Assembly: GCF_013364215.1 (NCBI RefSeq)
Contig: NZ_CP054923.1
Location: 5,828,001 to 5,892,000, forward strand
Reading direction: 5' to 3'
From: Verrucosispora sp. NA02020
GTDB lineage: Bacteria > Actinomycetota > Actinomycetes > Mycobacteriales > Micromonosporaceae
Length of the DNA: 64,000 nt
Shown here: positions 9,344-16,804 of the stretch, one piece after another
Layout: every line of letters begins with the position of its first letter
Position numbering within the stretch: position 1 is the stretch's first letter
Position numbers and translations under genes: made by a program
Notes under the pieces: generated by a model
What the model was told of the DNA's origin: nothing
Seen by the model: the letters and a program-made list of their open reading frames with translations, nothing else
Databases searched by the model: none

Positions 9344-10573
9344 ATGCCACTCCCCCGTCCGTTCCGGCGACGTCCGGCCGCCACCCGCGCGTCCCTCGCC
9401 GTCCTGCTCACCGCCGCCGTCCTGGTCCCGCTGACCGGAGGCCCTGCCGCCGCGGCTCCGGCCACCGGCGAGATCAGGAACGCCGACGCGGCCACCGCCG
9501 TCGCCGGCAGCTATCTCGTCGTGCTCCGCGACGAGTCCACGGCGCGTACCGGCGTCACGCCGGCGGCCGTCGCCGACCGGCTGGCCGACCGGTACGCCGG
9601 ACGCGTCGACCGGATCTTCACCGCCGCGCTGCGCGGATTCGAGGTACGCCTGAGCGAGCCGGCCGCCCGTCGACTCGCCGCCGATCCGGCGGTCGCCTTC
9701 GTCGAGCAGAACCGGATCGTGACGCTGGCCGACCCGGGGGTGCAGCTCAATCCGCCGTCCTGGGGACTGGACCGGATCGACCAGCGGAACCTTCCCCTGG
9801 ACGGCCGGTACGCGTACCCGAACACCGCGCCGGACGTGCGCGCGTACGTGATCGACACCGGGGTGCGCGGCACCCACCGGGACTTCGGCGGACGGGTCGG
9901 CACCGGCGTGGACCTGGTGGACGGCCTGCCGGCGGACGACTGCAACGGGCACGGCACCCACCTGGCCGGCACGGTCGGCGGCACCCTGCACGGGGTGGCC
10001 AAGCGGGTGCGGCTGCACCCGGTGCGGGTGCTCAACTGTGCGGGCAGCGGCAGCATCGCCCAGGTCATCGGCGGCGTGGACTGGGTGACCGCGAACGCCG
10101 TCCGACCGGCGGTGGCGGTGCTGGCGCTGGGCGGTGCCGCGAGCAGCGCGTTGGACGCGGCGGTGACCGCCTCGATCGCCTCGGGCATCACCTACGCGGT
10201 GACCGCCGGCAGCGCCAACGGCAACGCCTGCGCCTACTCGCCCGGCCGGGTGCCGGCCGCACTGACCGCCGCCGGCACCACGATCACCGACGCCCGGATG
10301 CCGTCGGGCAACTACGGCTCCTGCCTCGACCTGTACGCGCCGGGCGCGAACATCACCTCGACCTGGCACACCTCGGACACCGCCACCGCCACCCTCAGCG
10401 GCGGGTCACCGGCGACCGCGCACGTCGCCGGATGCGCCGCCCTCGCCCTACAGGCCAACCCCGGCTGGAGCCCGGCCCAGGTCGCCGCCTACCTGACCGG
10501 GCGCGCCACGGTCGGCGTGGTCGGCGGAGTGAGCAGCGGCACCCCCAACCGGCTGCTCTACTGCGGCCCGTGA
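9344..10573 (+). CDS. secreted S8 (subtilisin-like) peptidase with altered oxyanion-hole residue
   Basis: This is a 409-residue secreted subtilase. A Sec/Tat-like signal peptide (basic PLPRPFRRRPAATR, hydrophobic core, AAAAP) covers about residues 1-38. An I9-type propeptide with SYLVVLRDES follows, and then the S8 domain. Catalytic Asp is in AYVIDTGVRGTH, His in CNGHGTHLAGT and Ser in LSGGSPATAHVAG, where families usually have SGTSMA. The segment that normally reads A-A-G-N reads TAGSANGNA here, so the oxyanion-hole Asn appears to be Ser. The start at ATG 9344 has an AGGAGGA ribosome-binding site. Activity may be reduced or specialised. Confidence 0.85.
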   Translation: MPLPRPFRRRPAATRASLAVLLTAAVLVPLTGGPAAAAPATGEIRNADAATAVAGSYLVVLRDESTARTGVTPAAVADRLADRYAGRVDRIFTAALRGFEVRLSEPAARRLAADPAVAFVEQNRIVTLADPGVQLNPPSWGLDRIDQRNLPLDGRYAYPNTAPDVRAYVIDTGVRGTHRDFGGRVGTGVDLVDGLPADDCNGHGTHLAGTVGGTLHGVAKRVRLHPVRVLNCAGSGSIAQVIGGVDWVTANAVRPAVAVLALGGAASSALDAAVTASIASGITYAVTAGSANGNACAYSPGRVPAALTAAGTTITDARMPSGNYGSCLDLYAPGANITSTWHTSDTATATLSGGSPATAHVAGCAALALQANPGWSPAQVAAYLTGRATVGVVGGVSSGTPNRLLYCGP

Positions 10574-10717
10574 CGGGCCGGTGACCGGTCGCGCAGGCCC
10601 AGCGGGCGGACAGCACGGACGGGTGCCGGTCACCGGGGGATGAACCGCGTCACGCCGGGTAAGCAGGCCGCCGTCCTGGTGGAGTGACGACCTCGGTCGC
10701 GGGCTGCGCGACCGCTT

Positions 10718-10751
10718 CCGGGCGGGTCGGCCGTACGGTCGGCCCGCCCGG
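10718..10751 (-). terminator. GC-rich hairpin between convergent genes
   Basis: Arms 10718-10733 and 10736-10751 pair at 14 of 16 positions around a 2-nt loop. The hairpin lies 32 bp past the stop of the minus-strand membrane protein gene and downstream of the S8 peptidase, so it could serve either. No U-tract is present. Confidence 0.45.
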
Positions 10752-10782
10752 TGTCCGCGCGGTGTCCCGTCGCGGCGTCGGG

Positions 10783-11322
10783 CTAGCTGAACAGCCAGTT
10801 CCAGGCGTCCACGATCCACTGGGTCTGTTGCAGGTAGGCGATGCCCAGACCGGTCAGGAAGATCGCCGTGACCAGGTGCGCGCCCCGGGCGCTGCGGCGT
10901 ACCCGGCCGAGCTGCCGTTCCAGCACCAGCCGACCGATCAGCCGGGTGAGCGCGAACAGACCGGCCCCGACCAGCAGGCTCAGGATGAAGATCAGGAACG
11001 GGCCGACCAGGTCACCACCGCCCGAGATCGCCCAGATCCCCCAGCACACGAATGCGACCAGCGCGCCGGCCGCACTCCACTCCCCGCCCCGCTTGAGCTG
11101 GGCCACGTGCCAGCTCAGCGGTCGGCGCGGCGCGGGCTCGCCCGGCCAGCCGGTGCCGGTCGGCTCGTGGTCCACCACCGGGAACGGCTCGGTGCGCGGC
11201 GCTCGGGCACCGACCGAGGCCACACCCCGCCGGTACGGGTCACGCTGGGCCGGAATGCCCGCATCGGACTGCGGCGGCACCTCGACGGTGCGCTCCGCCC
11301 ACGGCTGCGTCTGGTCGGCCAT
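10783..11322 (-). CDS. membrane protein with long hydrophilic N-terminus, function unknown
   Basis: The 179-residue protein has a hydrophilic, Pro/Arg-rich N-terminal half (about residues 1-80). Three predicted membrane segments follow: AAGALVAFVCWGIWAI, LVGPFLIFILSLLVGAGLFA and ARGAHLVTAIFLTGLGIAYL. It ends in the aromatic WIVDAWNWLFS. ATG 11322 was chosen because GGGAGG lies upstream; the longer frame to 11397 runs into the region divergent from the Eis-like gene. I do not recognise a named family. Confidence 0.7.
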   Translation of the reverse strand: MADQTQPWAERTVEVPPQSDAGIPAQRDPYRRGVASVGARAPRTEPFPVVDHEPTGTGWPGEPAPRRPLSWHVAQLKRGGEWSAAGALVAFVCWGIWAISGGGDLVGPFLIFILSLLVGAGLFALTRLIGRLVLERQLGRVRRSARGAHLVTAIFLTGLGIAYLQQTQWIVDAWNWLFS

Positions 11323-11437
11323 GTCGTCGTTCCCTCCCCCTGGACCGGCGGCGGCCACCGGCCACCGCTGGAGACTTCGAGAGTAACGAGCGCGCAAATC
11401 GGTCGCCCGACCCGCGTCGATCAGCTAGACACGAGCG

Positions 11438-12670
11438 GTGAACACCTTCGCTCCCACCATCAGCGCCGGCCGCCCCGAGGACTACGACGACATCGGCCGT
11501 TTCCTCGGCGTGCTCTTCCACCACGAGGTCGACTCCGAGGCCCACGAGACCGAACGGGCGATCTTCGAGCCGGAACGCGCCCTGGTGGTACGCGACGGGT
11601 CGGAGTTGGTGGCCAGCGCCGCCGCGTACACCCGGGAACTGGGTGTGCCCGGCGGCGCGATGCCGGCCGCGCACGTCACGCTGGTCGGGGTCGCGCCGAC
11701 CCACCGGCGGCAGGGCCTGCTCAGCGCGATGATGCGCCGGCAGCTCCGGGAGATCCACGACGCCGGGCGGGAGCCGGTCGCGGTGCTCTGGGCCAGCGAG
11801 GGCCGGATCTACCCCCGGTTCGGGTACGGGCTGGCCGCCCAACGGTTGATGATCAACGGCGAGACGACCGAGCTGCGCCTGCCGGCACCGACGCCGGACG
11901 AGGGCCGGCTCCGCCTGGAGCGGCCCGCCGACCGGCAGGCCGACCTGGCGACGGTCTACGACCGGGTGCGCGGCGACCGGCCCGGCTGGTCGTCGCGGGA
12001 CGAACGCTGGTGGCGGTACGTGCTGATGGACCCGAAGTCGCAGCGCGACGGCGCCACCGAGCTGCGGGTGGTGCTGCACGAGGGCCTGGACGGCGTCGAC
12101 GGCTACGGACTGTTCCGCACCAAGGGCGAGTGGAACAACGCCGGCCCGAAGGGCGTGACCACCGTCGACGAGGTGGTGGCGGCCACCCCGGAGGCGTACC
12201 GGGCGATCTGGCGCATGCTGCTCTCGATCGACCTGACCCGGCAGGTCGTGTCCCGGCGGGCGGCGGTGGACGAGCCGCTGCTGCGGATGGTGAACGAACC
12301 GCGCATGCTCGTCGCCCAGGTGAGCGACGCGCTCTGGGTACGGGTGGTGGACGTGCCGGCCGCGCTCTCCGCCCGGCGCTACGCCACCGACGTCGACGTG
12401 GTCATCGAGGTGGACGACGACCTGCTGCCCGAGAACACCGGCCGCTGGCGGCTGCACGGCGGGCCGGAGAAGGCGGACTGCACGCGTACCGACGATCCGG
12501 CGGACCTCGCCTGCGACGTCCGGTGCCTCGGCGAACTGTTCCTCGGCGGCGTCGGCCTGGCCGCGCTGGCCGACGCCGGTCGGGTACGCGAGCTGCGCCC
12601 GGGGGCACTGGCCGCCGCCGGACCCGCCTTCGGCTGGCACCGCGCCGCGTCCGCCCTGGAGGTGTTCTGA
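11438..12670 (+). CDS. Eis-like GNAT N-acetyltransferase
   Basis: The 410-residue protein matches the Eis family in length and layout. An N-terminal GNAT domain has the acetyl-CoA loop VGVAPTHRRQGLLSAMMRRQL (residues about 80-100). A second GNAT-like region follows, then a C-terminal SCP2-like domain (from about residue 290). Eis enzymes acetylate several amines on aminoglycosides or lysines of peptides; the substrate here is unknown. Translation starts at GTG 11438. It is divergent from the membrane protein gene at 10783-11322, with 115 bp between the starts. Confidence 0.8.
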   Translation: MNTFAPTISAGRPEDYDDIGRFLGVLFHHEVDSEAHETERAIFEPERALVVRDGSELVASAAAYTRELGVPGGAMPAAHVTLVGVAPTHRRQGLLSAMMRRQLREIHDAGREPVAVLWASEGRIYPRFGYGLAAQRLMINGETTELRLPAPTPDEGRLRLERPADRQADLATVYDRVRGDRPGWSSRDERWWRYVLMDPKSQRDGATELRVVLHEGLDGVDGYGLFRTKGEWNNAGPKGVTTVDEVVAATPEAYRAIWRMLLSIDLTRQVVSRRAAVDEPLLRMVNEPRMLVAQVSDALWVRVVDVPAALSARRYATDVDVVIEVDDDLLPENTGRWRLHGGPEKADCTRTDDPADLACDVRCLGELFLGGVGLAALADAGRVRELRPGALAAAGPAFGWHRAASALEVF

Positions 12671-12689
12671 CGACGGGTACGGTCAAGGG

Positions 12690-13019
12690 ATGGCGGACGC
12701 GGAGCGACGACGGCGACGGCACCGGCACCACGGCGGGCCGGACACTCCTGTCGACGGCGGTCCCACCGCGACCACCGCGAACGTGCACGACGGCGGTGAG
12801 CCGCCGCCGCGCGGACGGCGCGGCGGCGGCTCGGCCGACGAGGGTGAGCGGGGGCTGCGCGGGCTGGTCGGCTCCGGCTCGTCGCAGGTGAACGTGACCG
12901 CGGCGATGCGGGCCCGGGACGCCGCCCGGCCCACCGACGAGGACCTGGCCGAGGCGGCCGCCCGGATGGTCATCGTCCGCCGGAACTGGACCCCCCGCGA
13001 CGAGTTGCCCCGCCGCTGA
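12690..13019 (+). CDS. conserved small protein with disordered basic N-terminus
   Basis: The 109-residue protein has a low-complexity, Arg/His/Gly-rich first half (ADAERRRRRHRHHGG). A more conserved-looking helical C-terminal part follows (SSQVNVTAAMRARDAARPTD, EDLAEAAARMVIVRRNW). ATG 12690 is 19 bp after the Eis-like stop and may be co-transcribed with it. The ribosome-binding site is weak. No function can be assigned. The first half alone could be chance coding in GC-rich DNA, but the second half looks like a real short domain. Confidence 0.6.
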   Translation: MADAERRRRRHRHHGGPDTPVDGGPTATTANVHDGGEPPPRGRRGGGSADEGERGLRGLVGSGSSQVNVTAAMRARDAARPTDEDLAEAAARMVIVRRNWTPRDELPRR

Positions 13020-13099
13020 CCGCACCCGGCGACACGTCCGGGCCTGGCCGGGTTCCGCGGGCATGTGCGAGTACGACCGGCCGACCCGACCGGTCGCTA

Positions 13100-13263
13100 G
13101 TGCGGTGTCCAGGAACGTTGGCGGTGTCGCGGCGAGGTCCAGGCGGCGGTCCGGCAAGGCGGAGTCGGGCCTGGATACCGGTGTTGTATCCAGGCCCGAC
13201 TCCAACGCCGCCGGTCGTCGTCTGGACCCGGCGCGGCCCGGTGAACGTTTCTGGACACCGCAC
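13100..13263. repeat. 164-bp imperfect palindromic element (three-stem inverted repeat)
   Basis: The gap between the 12690-13019 gene and rpiB is almost entirely one interrupted palindrome. The outer arms 13100-13119 and 13244-13263 match at 19 of 20 positions (GTGCGGTGTCCAG...AACGTT). A 7-bp GGTCCAG block recurs within each arm. The inner arms 13161-13177 and 13187-13203 are a perfect 17-bp stem around a 9-nt loop. It may be a bidirectional terminator for the convergent genes, a MITE-like element, or both. No transposase is nearby. Confidence 0.75.
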
Positions 13264-13267
13264 CAGC

Positions 13268-13735
13268 TCAGGGCAGGTCGGGCAGCTCGCGGGTGCGCTC
13301 GTAGTCGGCCACCTGGTGGATCCGGCGGGCGTGCCGGTCGCTGCCGGAGAAGGCGGTGGTGAGGAACGCCTCGACGATCGCGGTGGCCTCGTCGAGAGTG
13401 TGCTGGCGCGCGCCGACGGCGACCACGTTGGCGTCGTTGTGCTGCCGCCCGAGCTGCGCGGTCTCCACACTCCAGGCCAGCGCCGCCCGCACCCCGGCCA
13501 CCTTGTTCGCCGCGATCTGCTCGCCGTTGCCGGAACCGCCGATCACCACGCCCAGGCTGCCCTCGTCGGCCACCACCCGCGTGCCGGCGTGCAGGCAGAA
13601 GGCCGGGTAGTCGTCGTCCGGGTCGTAGGCGTGCGGACCCACGTCGACCACCTCGTAGCCCTCCTTGGCGAGGTGGTTGGCCAGGTGCACCTTCAGCTCG
13701 AAACCGGCGTGATCGGATCCCAGGTAGACGCGCAT
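13268..13735 (-). CDS. rpiB: ribose-5-phosphate isomerase B
   Basis: The 155-residue protein is a RpiB/LacA-type sugar isomerase interconverting ribose-5-phosphate and ribulose-5-phosphate in the pentose phosphate pathway. Recognisable motifs are VYLGSDHAGFELK at the N-terminus, GTRVVADEGSLGVVIGG, the catalytic-site loop GSGNGEQIAANKVAGVRAAL and HNDANVVAVGAR. It is the only RpiB-type enzyme in the window. ATG 13735 (MRVYLGSDHAG) matches the family start; an upstream in-frame extension of 11 residues is unlikely. The 164-bp palindrome ends four bases before its stop codon. Confidence 0.95.
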   Translation of the reverse strand: MRVYLGSDHAGFELKVHLANHLAKEGYEVVDVGPHAYDPDDDYPAFCLHAGTRVVADEGSLGVVIGGSGNGEQIAANKVAGVRAALAWSVETAQLGRQHNDANVVAVGARQHTLDEATAIVEAFLTTAFSGSDRHARRIHQVADYERTRELPDLP

Positions 13736-13901
13736 ACCGGGCAGTCTGTCAGGCCCGCCGGGGCGCACCGATCGGGGGCGGTGTGGTGACCCGCTGAGCG
13801 GGAGCCCGTGTCGCGGCTCACCGCGGGACCGGTTCCCCGCCCGCTGCGGGGGGCCTGCCCTCCTTCGCCGGTGCCGGCGGCCCGCCGGCCCGCAACGCGC
13901 G

Positions 13902-13938
13902 CCGGCCCCGCCCGGCCGTGATGGCGGGGCGGGGCCGG
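13902..13938 (-). terminator. GC-rich stem-loop downstream of DUF1015 gene
   Basis: An 11-bp perfect stem (13902-13912 with 13928-13938) with a 15-nt loop lies 70 bp after the DUF1015 stop on the minus strand. The rest of the 272-bp gap 13736-14007 is very GC-rich and holds nothing else I recognise. Confidence 0.4.
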
Positions 13939-14007
13939 ATTCGCGTGACGGCGGGCGGCGAGCCGAAGTCGGTCGCGCCCGTGGCGACGGGCGGGCCGGC
14001 GGCTACG

Positions 14008-15213
14008 TCAGGAGCGGTCGACCAGCTCGGCGACGACCAGGCCACCCCGCGCCTTCGGGGTGAACCAGGTGCTCTTGCGCGGCATCTTCTCCCGCGCCAG
14101 GTTGACCGCGACGAAGTCGTCCACGGTCACCGGGGCGACGAGCACGGCCAACTCGGCCCGACCGGCCTCGACCTCACCGGTCAGCCAGCTCGCCGGGTAG
14201 TCACCGCCGACGTAGGTGATCCGCTTGTCGCCCGGGTCCAACCCCAGGGCGTCGCGCAGCAGCAGCCGCTCGACCAGGGCGTGGTCCAGGTTCTCCAGCC
14301 GGTCGGTGCCGGTGTGCGGCAGCGTCACCGCGTACGCCCGGCCGGGAAGCTGGAGCACGACGGTGCCGCCGGTGGCCGGGACCTCGGCCGGACCGGTGAC
14401 GTCGGTGACCTCGGCACCCGCCGCGCGCAGCCGGTCGAGCAGCTCGTCGGGCGTGGTGGTCAGCTCGCTGACCAGCCGGTTGTACGGCTGGATGGCCACC
14501 GAGGCGGGCGTGGTGACGACCGCCAGGAAGCGCGGCAGTCCACCGGTCTGGGCGGCCAGGCTGCGGTGGTTGCCGTCGGCGACGACCAGCTCGCCGCCGC
14601 CGGCCAGCGCGGTCAGCTCGTCCTGGCGCGGCCCGGGACCGAGCAGCCAGATGGCGTGCGTACGCCCGGCCTGGTCGGTGTCGGTGGCGGCGGGCGCACC
14701 GGCCGATTCGGTGGCGGCGGCCAGCGCGGCGTGCAGTTCGTCACCCCGCCCGGTCTGCAACAGCAGCACCGGCGAGAGCAGGTGCCCCAGCGTCTCGGCC
14801 AGCGCGACGCGCTCGCGCACCTTGGCGATGAAGACGTCCTCGTTGCGGATGACCAGACCCGGCTCGTCGGCGCGGGTGGAGATCTGGTCGGTGTCGACCA
14901 TCACCCAGAGCCCGTACGCGGAGTCCTCACCGGGTGCGCTGATGCGGTACAGCACCACCACCTGCTCGGCCGGCGTGTAACTGCCGTCGGCCTTCGCCTC
15001 GGCCAGCCGGGTCGCCGCCTCCGGCAGGGCGTCGGCGAAGGACTTGCCGAGGCTCTCCGGAGCCCGGTGCGGCATCTCGATGCCGAGGGCGCTCTGCGGG
15101 TTCGCCTCGATGATCGCGGTGATCTCCGCGTCGTCGGCGAACTCGTCGTAGTTCTGGGCGCCGGTGCCGCCCGTGGTGATCCAGGCCCGGTTGATCGGGT
15201 GCACGACCGTCAT
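14008..15213 (-). CDS. DUF1015 family protein
   Basis: The roughly 401-residue protein matches the DUF1015 family, a widespread uncharacterised group sometimes annotated as HTH-containing or phosphatase-like. Visible family features are VVHPINRAWITTGG at the start, EVVVLYRISAPGEDSAYGLW-like text near residue 90, the DGNHRSLAAQTGGLPRFLAV motif (about residues 210-230) and the C-terminal KMPRKSTWFTPKARGGLV. The last motif is the most diagnostic. ATG 15213 is taken as start; GTG 15219 is equally possible and no Shine-Dalgarno distinguishes them. It carries no membrane segment or signal peptide. Confidence 0.8.
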   Translation of the reverse strand: MTVVHPINRAWITTGGTGAQNYDEFADDAEITAIIEANPQSALGIEMPHRAPESLGKSFADALPEAATRLAEAKADGSYTPAEQVVVLYRISAPGEDSAYGLWVMVDTDQISTRADEPGLVIRNEDVFIAKVRERVALAETLGHLLSPVLLLQTGRGDELHAALAAATESAGAPAATDTDQAGRTHAIWLLGPGPRQDELTALAGGGELVVADGNHRSLAAQTGGLPRFLAVVTTPASVAIQPYNRLVSELTTTPDELLDRLRAAGAEVTDVTGPAEVPATGGTVVLQLPGRAYAVTLPHTGTDRLENLDHALVERLLLRDALGLDPGDKRITYVGGDYPASWLTGEVEAGRAELAVLVAPVTVDDFVAVNLAREKMPRKSTWFTPKARGGLVVAELVDRS

Positions 15214-15281
15214 GTCCACTGACGCTACCGGCGGCGATGACCGCGCCTCCCGCCGACCCGCACGACGTCCACCAGTTGGCG

Positions 15282-15336
15282 CGCAAGGAAGGGCACCTTA
15301 TTAACGCCTCAGGTAGAGCAGGGGGCCCTTGTTAAC
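15282..15336 (-). repeat. dispersed 55-nt two-unit palindromic repeat, copy E
   Basis: On the minus strand this reads GTTAACAAGGGCCCCCTGCT..., then GAGGC, then GTTAATAAGGTGCCCTTCCT. It consists of two 23-24-nt units with palindromic cores, separated by seven bases. It is collinear with four other copies in the window. Its GTTAAC end provides the TAA stop of the gene at 15332-15757. Confidence 0.85.
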
Positions 15337-15757
15337 ACTCCGGCTCGATGCGCGCCTGACGTCGGCCGACGGGCGAGTGCTGCCGGCCGACAGGCCCGTG
15401 CTGCCGGCTTGGGGGTGGTCTGTGCTGCCAGCCGACAGGCGTGTGCTGCGGGTTTGGGGGTGTGTGGTGCTGGCCCGGGGGTGTGTGCTGCGGGCCTTGA
15501 GGCGTCACCAGCGCGGTGGGGCGTACCCGTCCCGGCGGTGGGCCCTGGTCGCGTAGGTCCCGGTCCGGTGGGGTCAGACGCGAGGTCACGGGGACCCGGG
15601 CCACGCCCACCACACCCGACCCGGATACCCGGGTCAGGCCGTCGGAAGGGCCTTTTCCGGTGACGGGCCAGCGCAGGTCGACCGCCGGTCGGTCCGCGCC
15701 GCTCCCGCGCTCCTCCCACCACGGGACATCGTCGACGGGCGCACGGTGCTTGGCCAT
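15332..15757 (-). CDS. Gln/His/Pro-repeat protein, function unknown
   Basis: The 141-residue protein starts at ATG 15757 with GGAGGTG nine bases upstream. The N-terminal half is ordinary (AKHRAPVDDVPWWEERGSG). The C-terminal half is an irregular repeat around QH(T/S/G)P(V/P)G: PQHTPPGQHHTPPNPQHTP, then RQHGPVGRQHSPVGRR. The stop codon TAA lies in the GTTAAC end of a dispersed 55-nt repeat, so the C-terminus may have been set by insertion of that element. It is probably intrinsically disordered; no homology-based function can be offered. Confidence 0.6.
   Translation of the reverse strand: MAKHRAPVDDVPWWEERGSGADRPAVDLRWPVTGKGPSDGLTRVSGSGVVGVARVPVTSRLTPPDRDLRDQGPPPGRVRPTALVTPQGPQHTPPGQHHTPPNPQHTPVGWQHRPPPSRQHGPVGRQHSPVGRRQARIEPEC
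15377..15502 (-). repeat. in-frame tandem repeats (18/21/24-bp units) in the repeat protein gene
   Basis: GTGCTG (CAGCAC on the coding strand) recurs at 15377, 15398, 15422, 15443, 15467 and 15485. The spacings are 21, 24, 21, 24 and 18 bp, all multiples of three. This frame-preserving pattern supports real coding and suggests growth by slippage or unequal exchange. Confidence 0.75.
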
Positions 15758-15905
15758 GGCTACACCTCCACGAGCTGCGGTGTGCGGTCGGCAGCCGTGG
15801 CTACGGGCCGCCGGATCGCCGCTGCGGACACCTGGTCAAACGAGGCCACAGAGCGGGCGGTGACGCGCAACGGCGGTAGCGGCAGCGTCCGGCGGCGGCA
15901 GCGGT

Positions 15906-15960
15906 GTTAGGAGGGGACCCCTGCTATACACGAGGCGTTAGCAGGGGGCCCTTCCTTACA
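15906..15960 (+). repeat. dispersed 55-nt two-unit palindromic repeat, copy A
   Basis: The first unit begins GTTAGGAGGGGACCCCTGCT, the spacer is ACGAGGC, and the second unit begins GTTAGCAGGGGGCCCTTCCT and ends TTAC. The copy lies between the DsbA-like gene (stop at 15972, minus strand) and the Gln/His/Pro-repeat gene. It could double as a terminator hairpin. Confidence 0.85.
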
Positions 15961-15971
15961 CCCAAGGTGGG

Positions 15972-16595
15972 TCAGGTGAAGATGGGGTCGATGTCGCGGC
16001 TGCGCTTGAGTTCGAAGAAGCCGGGCGTGCCGGCGACCAGCATCACGCCGTCCCAGAGTCGGCCGGCGGCCTCGCCCTTGGGTGCCGGGGTGACCACCGG
16101 GCCGAAGAAGGCGACCTGCTTGCCGTCCGGACCCGGAGCGTGCACGACCGGGGTACCGACCTCGGTGCCGACCGGACGCATCCCCGCCTCGTGGCTCTCC
16201 CGCAGGGCCGCGTCGAGGCTCGCGTCGTCGGCCGCCGAGGCCAGCGCCGGGTCCAGCCCGGCGTCGGTCAGCGCGGCGGCGTACAACTCCGGTCCACGCG
16301 CCTCCTTGCCGAGGTGGATCCGGGTGCCCATGGCGGTGTAGAGGTTCCGCACGGCGTCCGGGCCGTACCGCTGCCCGACGGCGATGCAGACGCGGACCGG
16401 GCCCCACCCGGTCTTCATGATCTCCTGGTACGCCTCGGGCAGCTCCCGCCCCTCGTTGAGCACCGACAGGCTCATCACGTGGTAGCGGACGTCGATGTCG
16501 CGGACCCGCTCCACCTCCAGCAGCCATCGGGAGGTGATCCACGCCCATGGGCAGATCGGGTCGAACCACATGTCGACACTGACACGCTCGTTCAC
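15972..16595 (-). CDS. DsbA-family oxidoreductase, mycothiol-dependent nitroreductase (Rv2466c)-like
   Basis: The 207-residue thioredoxin-fold protein has the active-site segment FDPICPWAW (Cys15-Pro-Trp-Ala18). The second Cys of a CxxC motif is therefore absent, and only a single redox Cys remains. The following sequence ([20 protein letters not shown] and [13 protein letters not shown]) is typical of the Rv2466c group of DsbA-like proteins. The characterised member uses mycothiol as reductant, and a monothiol site would also suit such chemistry. It lacks a signal peptide, so it should be cytosolic. GTG 16595 is taken as start. It is divergent from pepN. Confidence 0.85.
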   Translation of the reverse strand: MNERVSVDMWFDPICPWAWITSRWLLEVERVRDIDVRYHVMSLSVLNEGRELPEAYQEIMKTGWGPVRVCIAVGQRYGPDAVRNLYTAMGTRIHLGKEARGPELYAAALTDAGLDPALASAADDASLDAALRESHEAGMRPVGTEVGTPVVHAPGPDGKQVAFFGPVVTPAPKGEAAGRLWDGVMLVAGTPGFFELKRSRDIDPIFT

Positions 16596-16804
16596 GTTTA
16601 GGTCCCTTCGCAACGGAGATGCCGATTCGACCGGCCTATCACGCATCTTTACTCCGCATCGGGGCGACCGGCCGGTAACGGGCCGCGTGACCTCGCCCAC
16701 CGACGGGTGTTGACGCATGGAAGACTCAGGCCCGGACCGGCCGTCACGAGCGGTCGACGACTGAGGTGACCGTGACGTGCGGCGATAGTGGGATGGAGAC
16801 GAAC

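Noticed and set aside
13100..13263. Insertion sequence remnant with transposase
   Set aside because: No transposase-like coding sequence or fragment is found in or near the palindrome; only the inverted-repeat structure is supported.
15377..15502. CRISPR array
   Set aside because: The periodic units are 18-24 bp without unique spacers between them, are in frame in a protein gene, and no cas gene is present.
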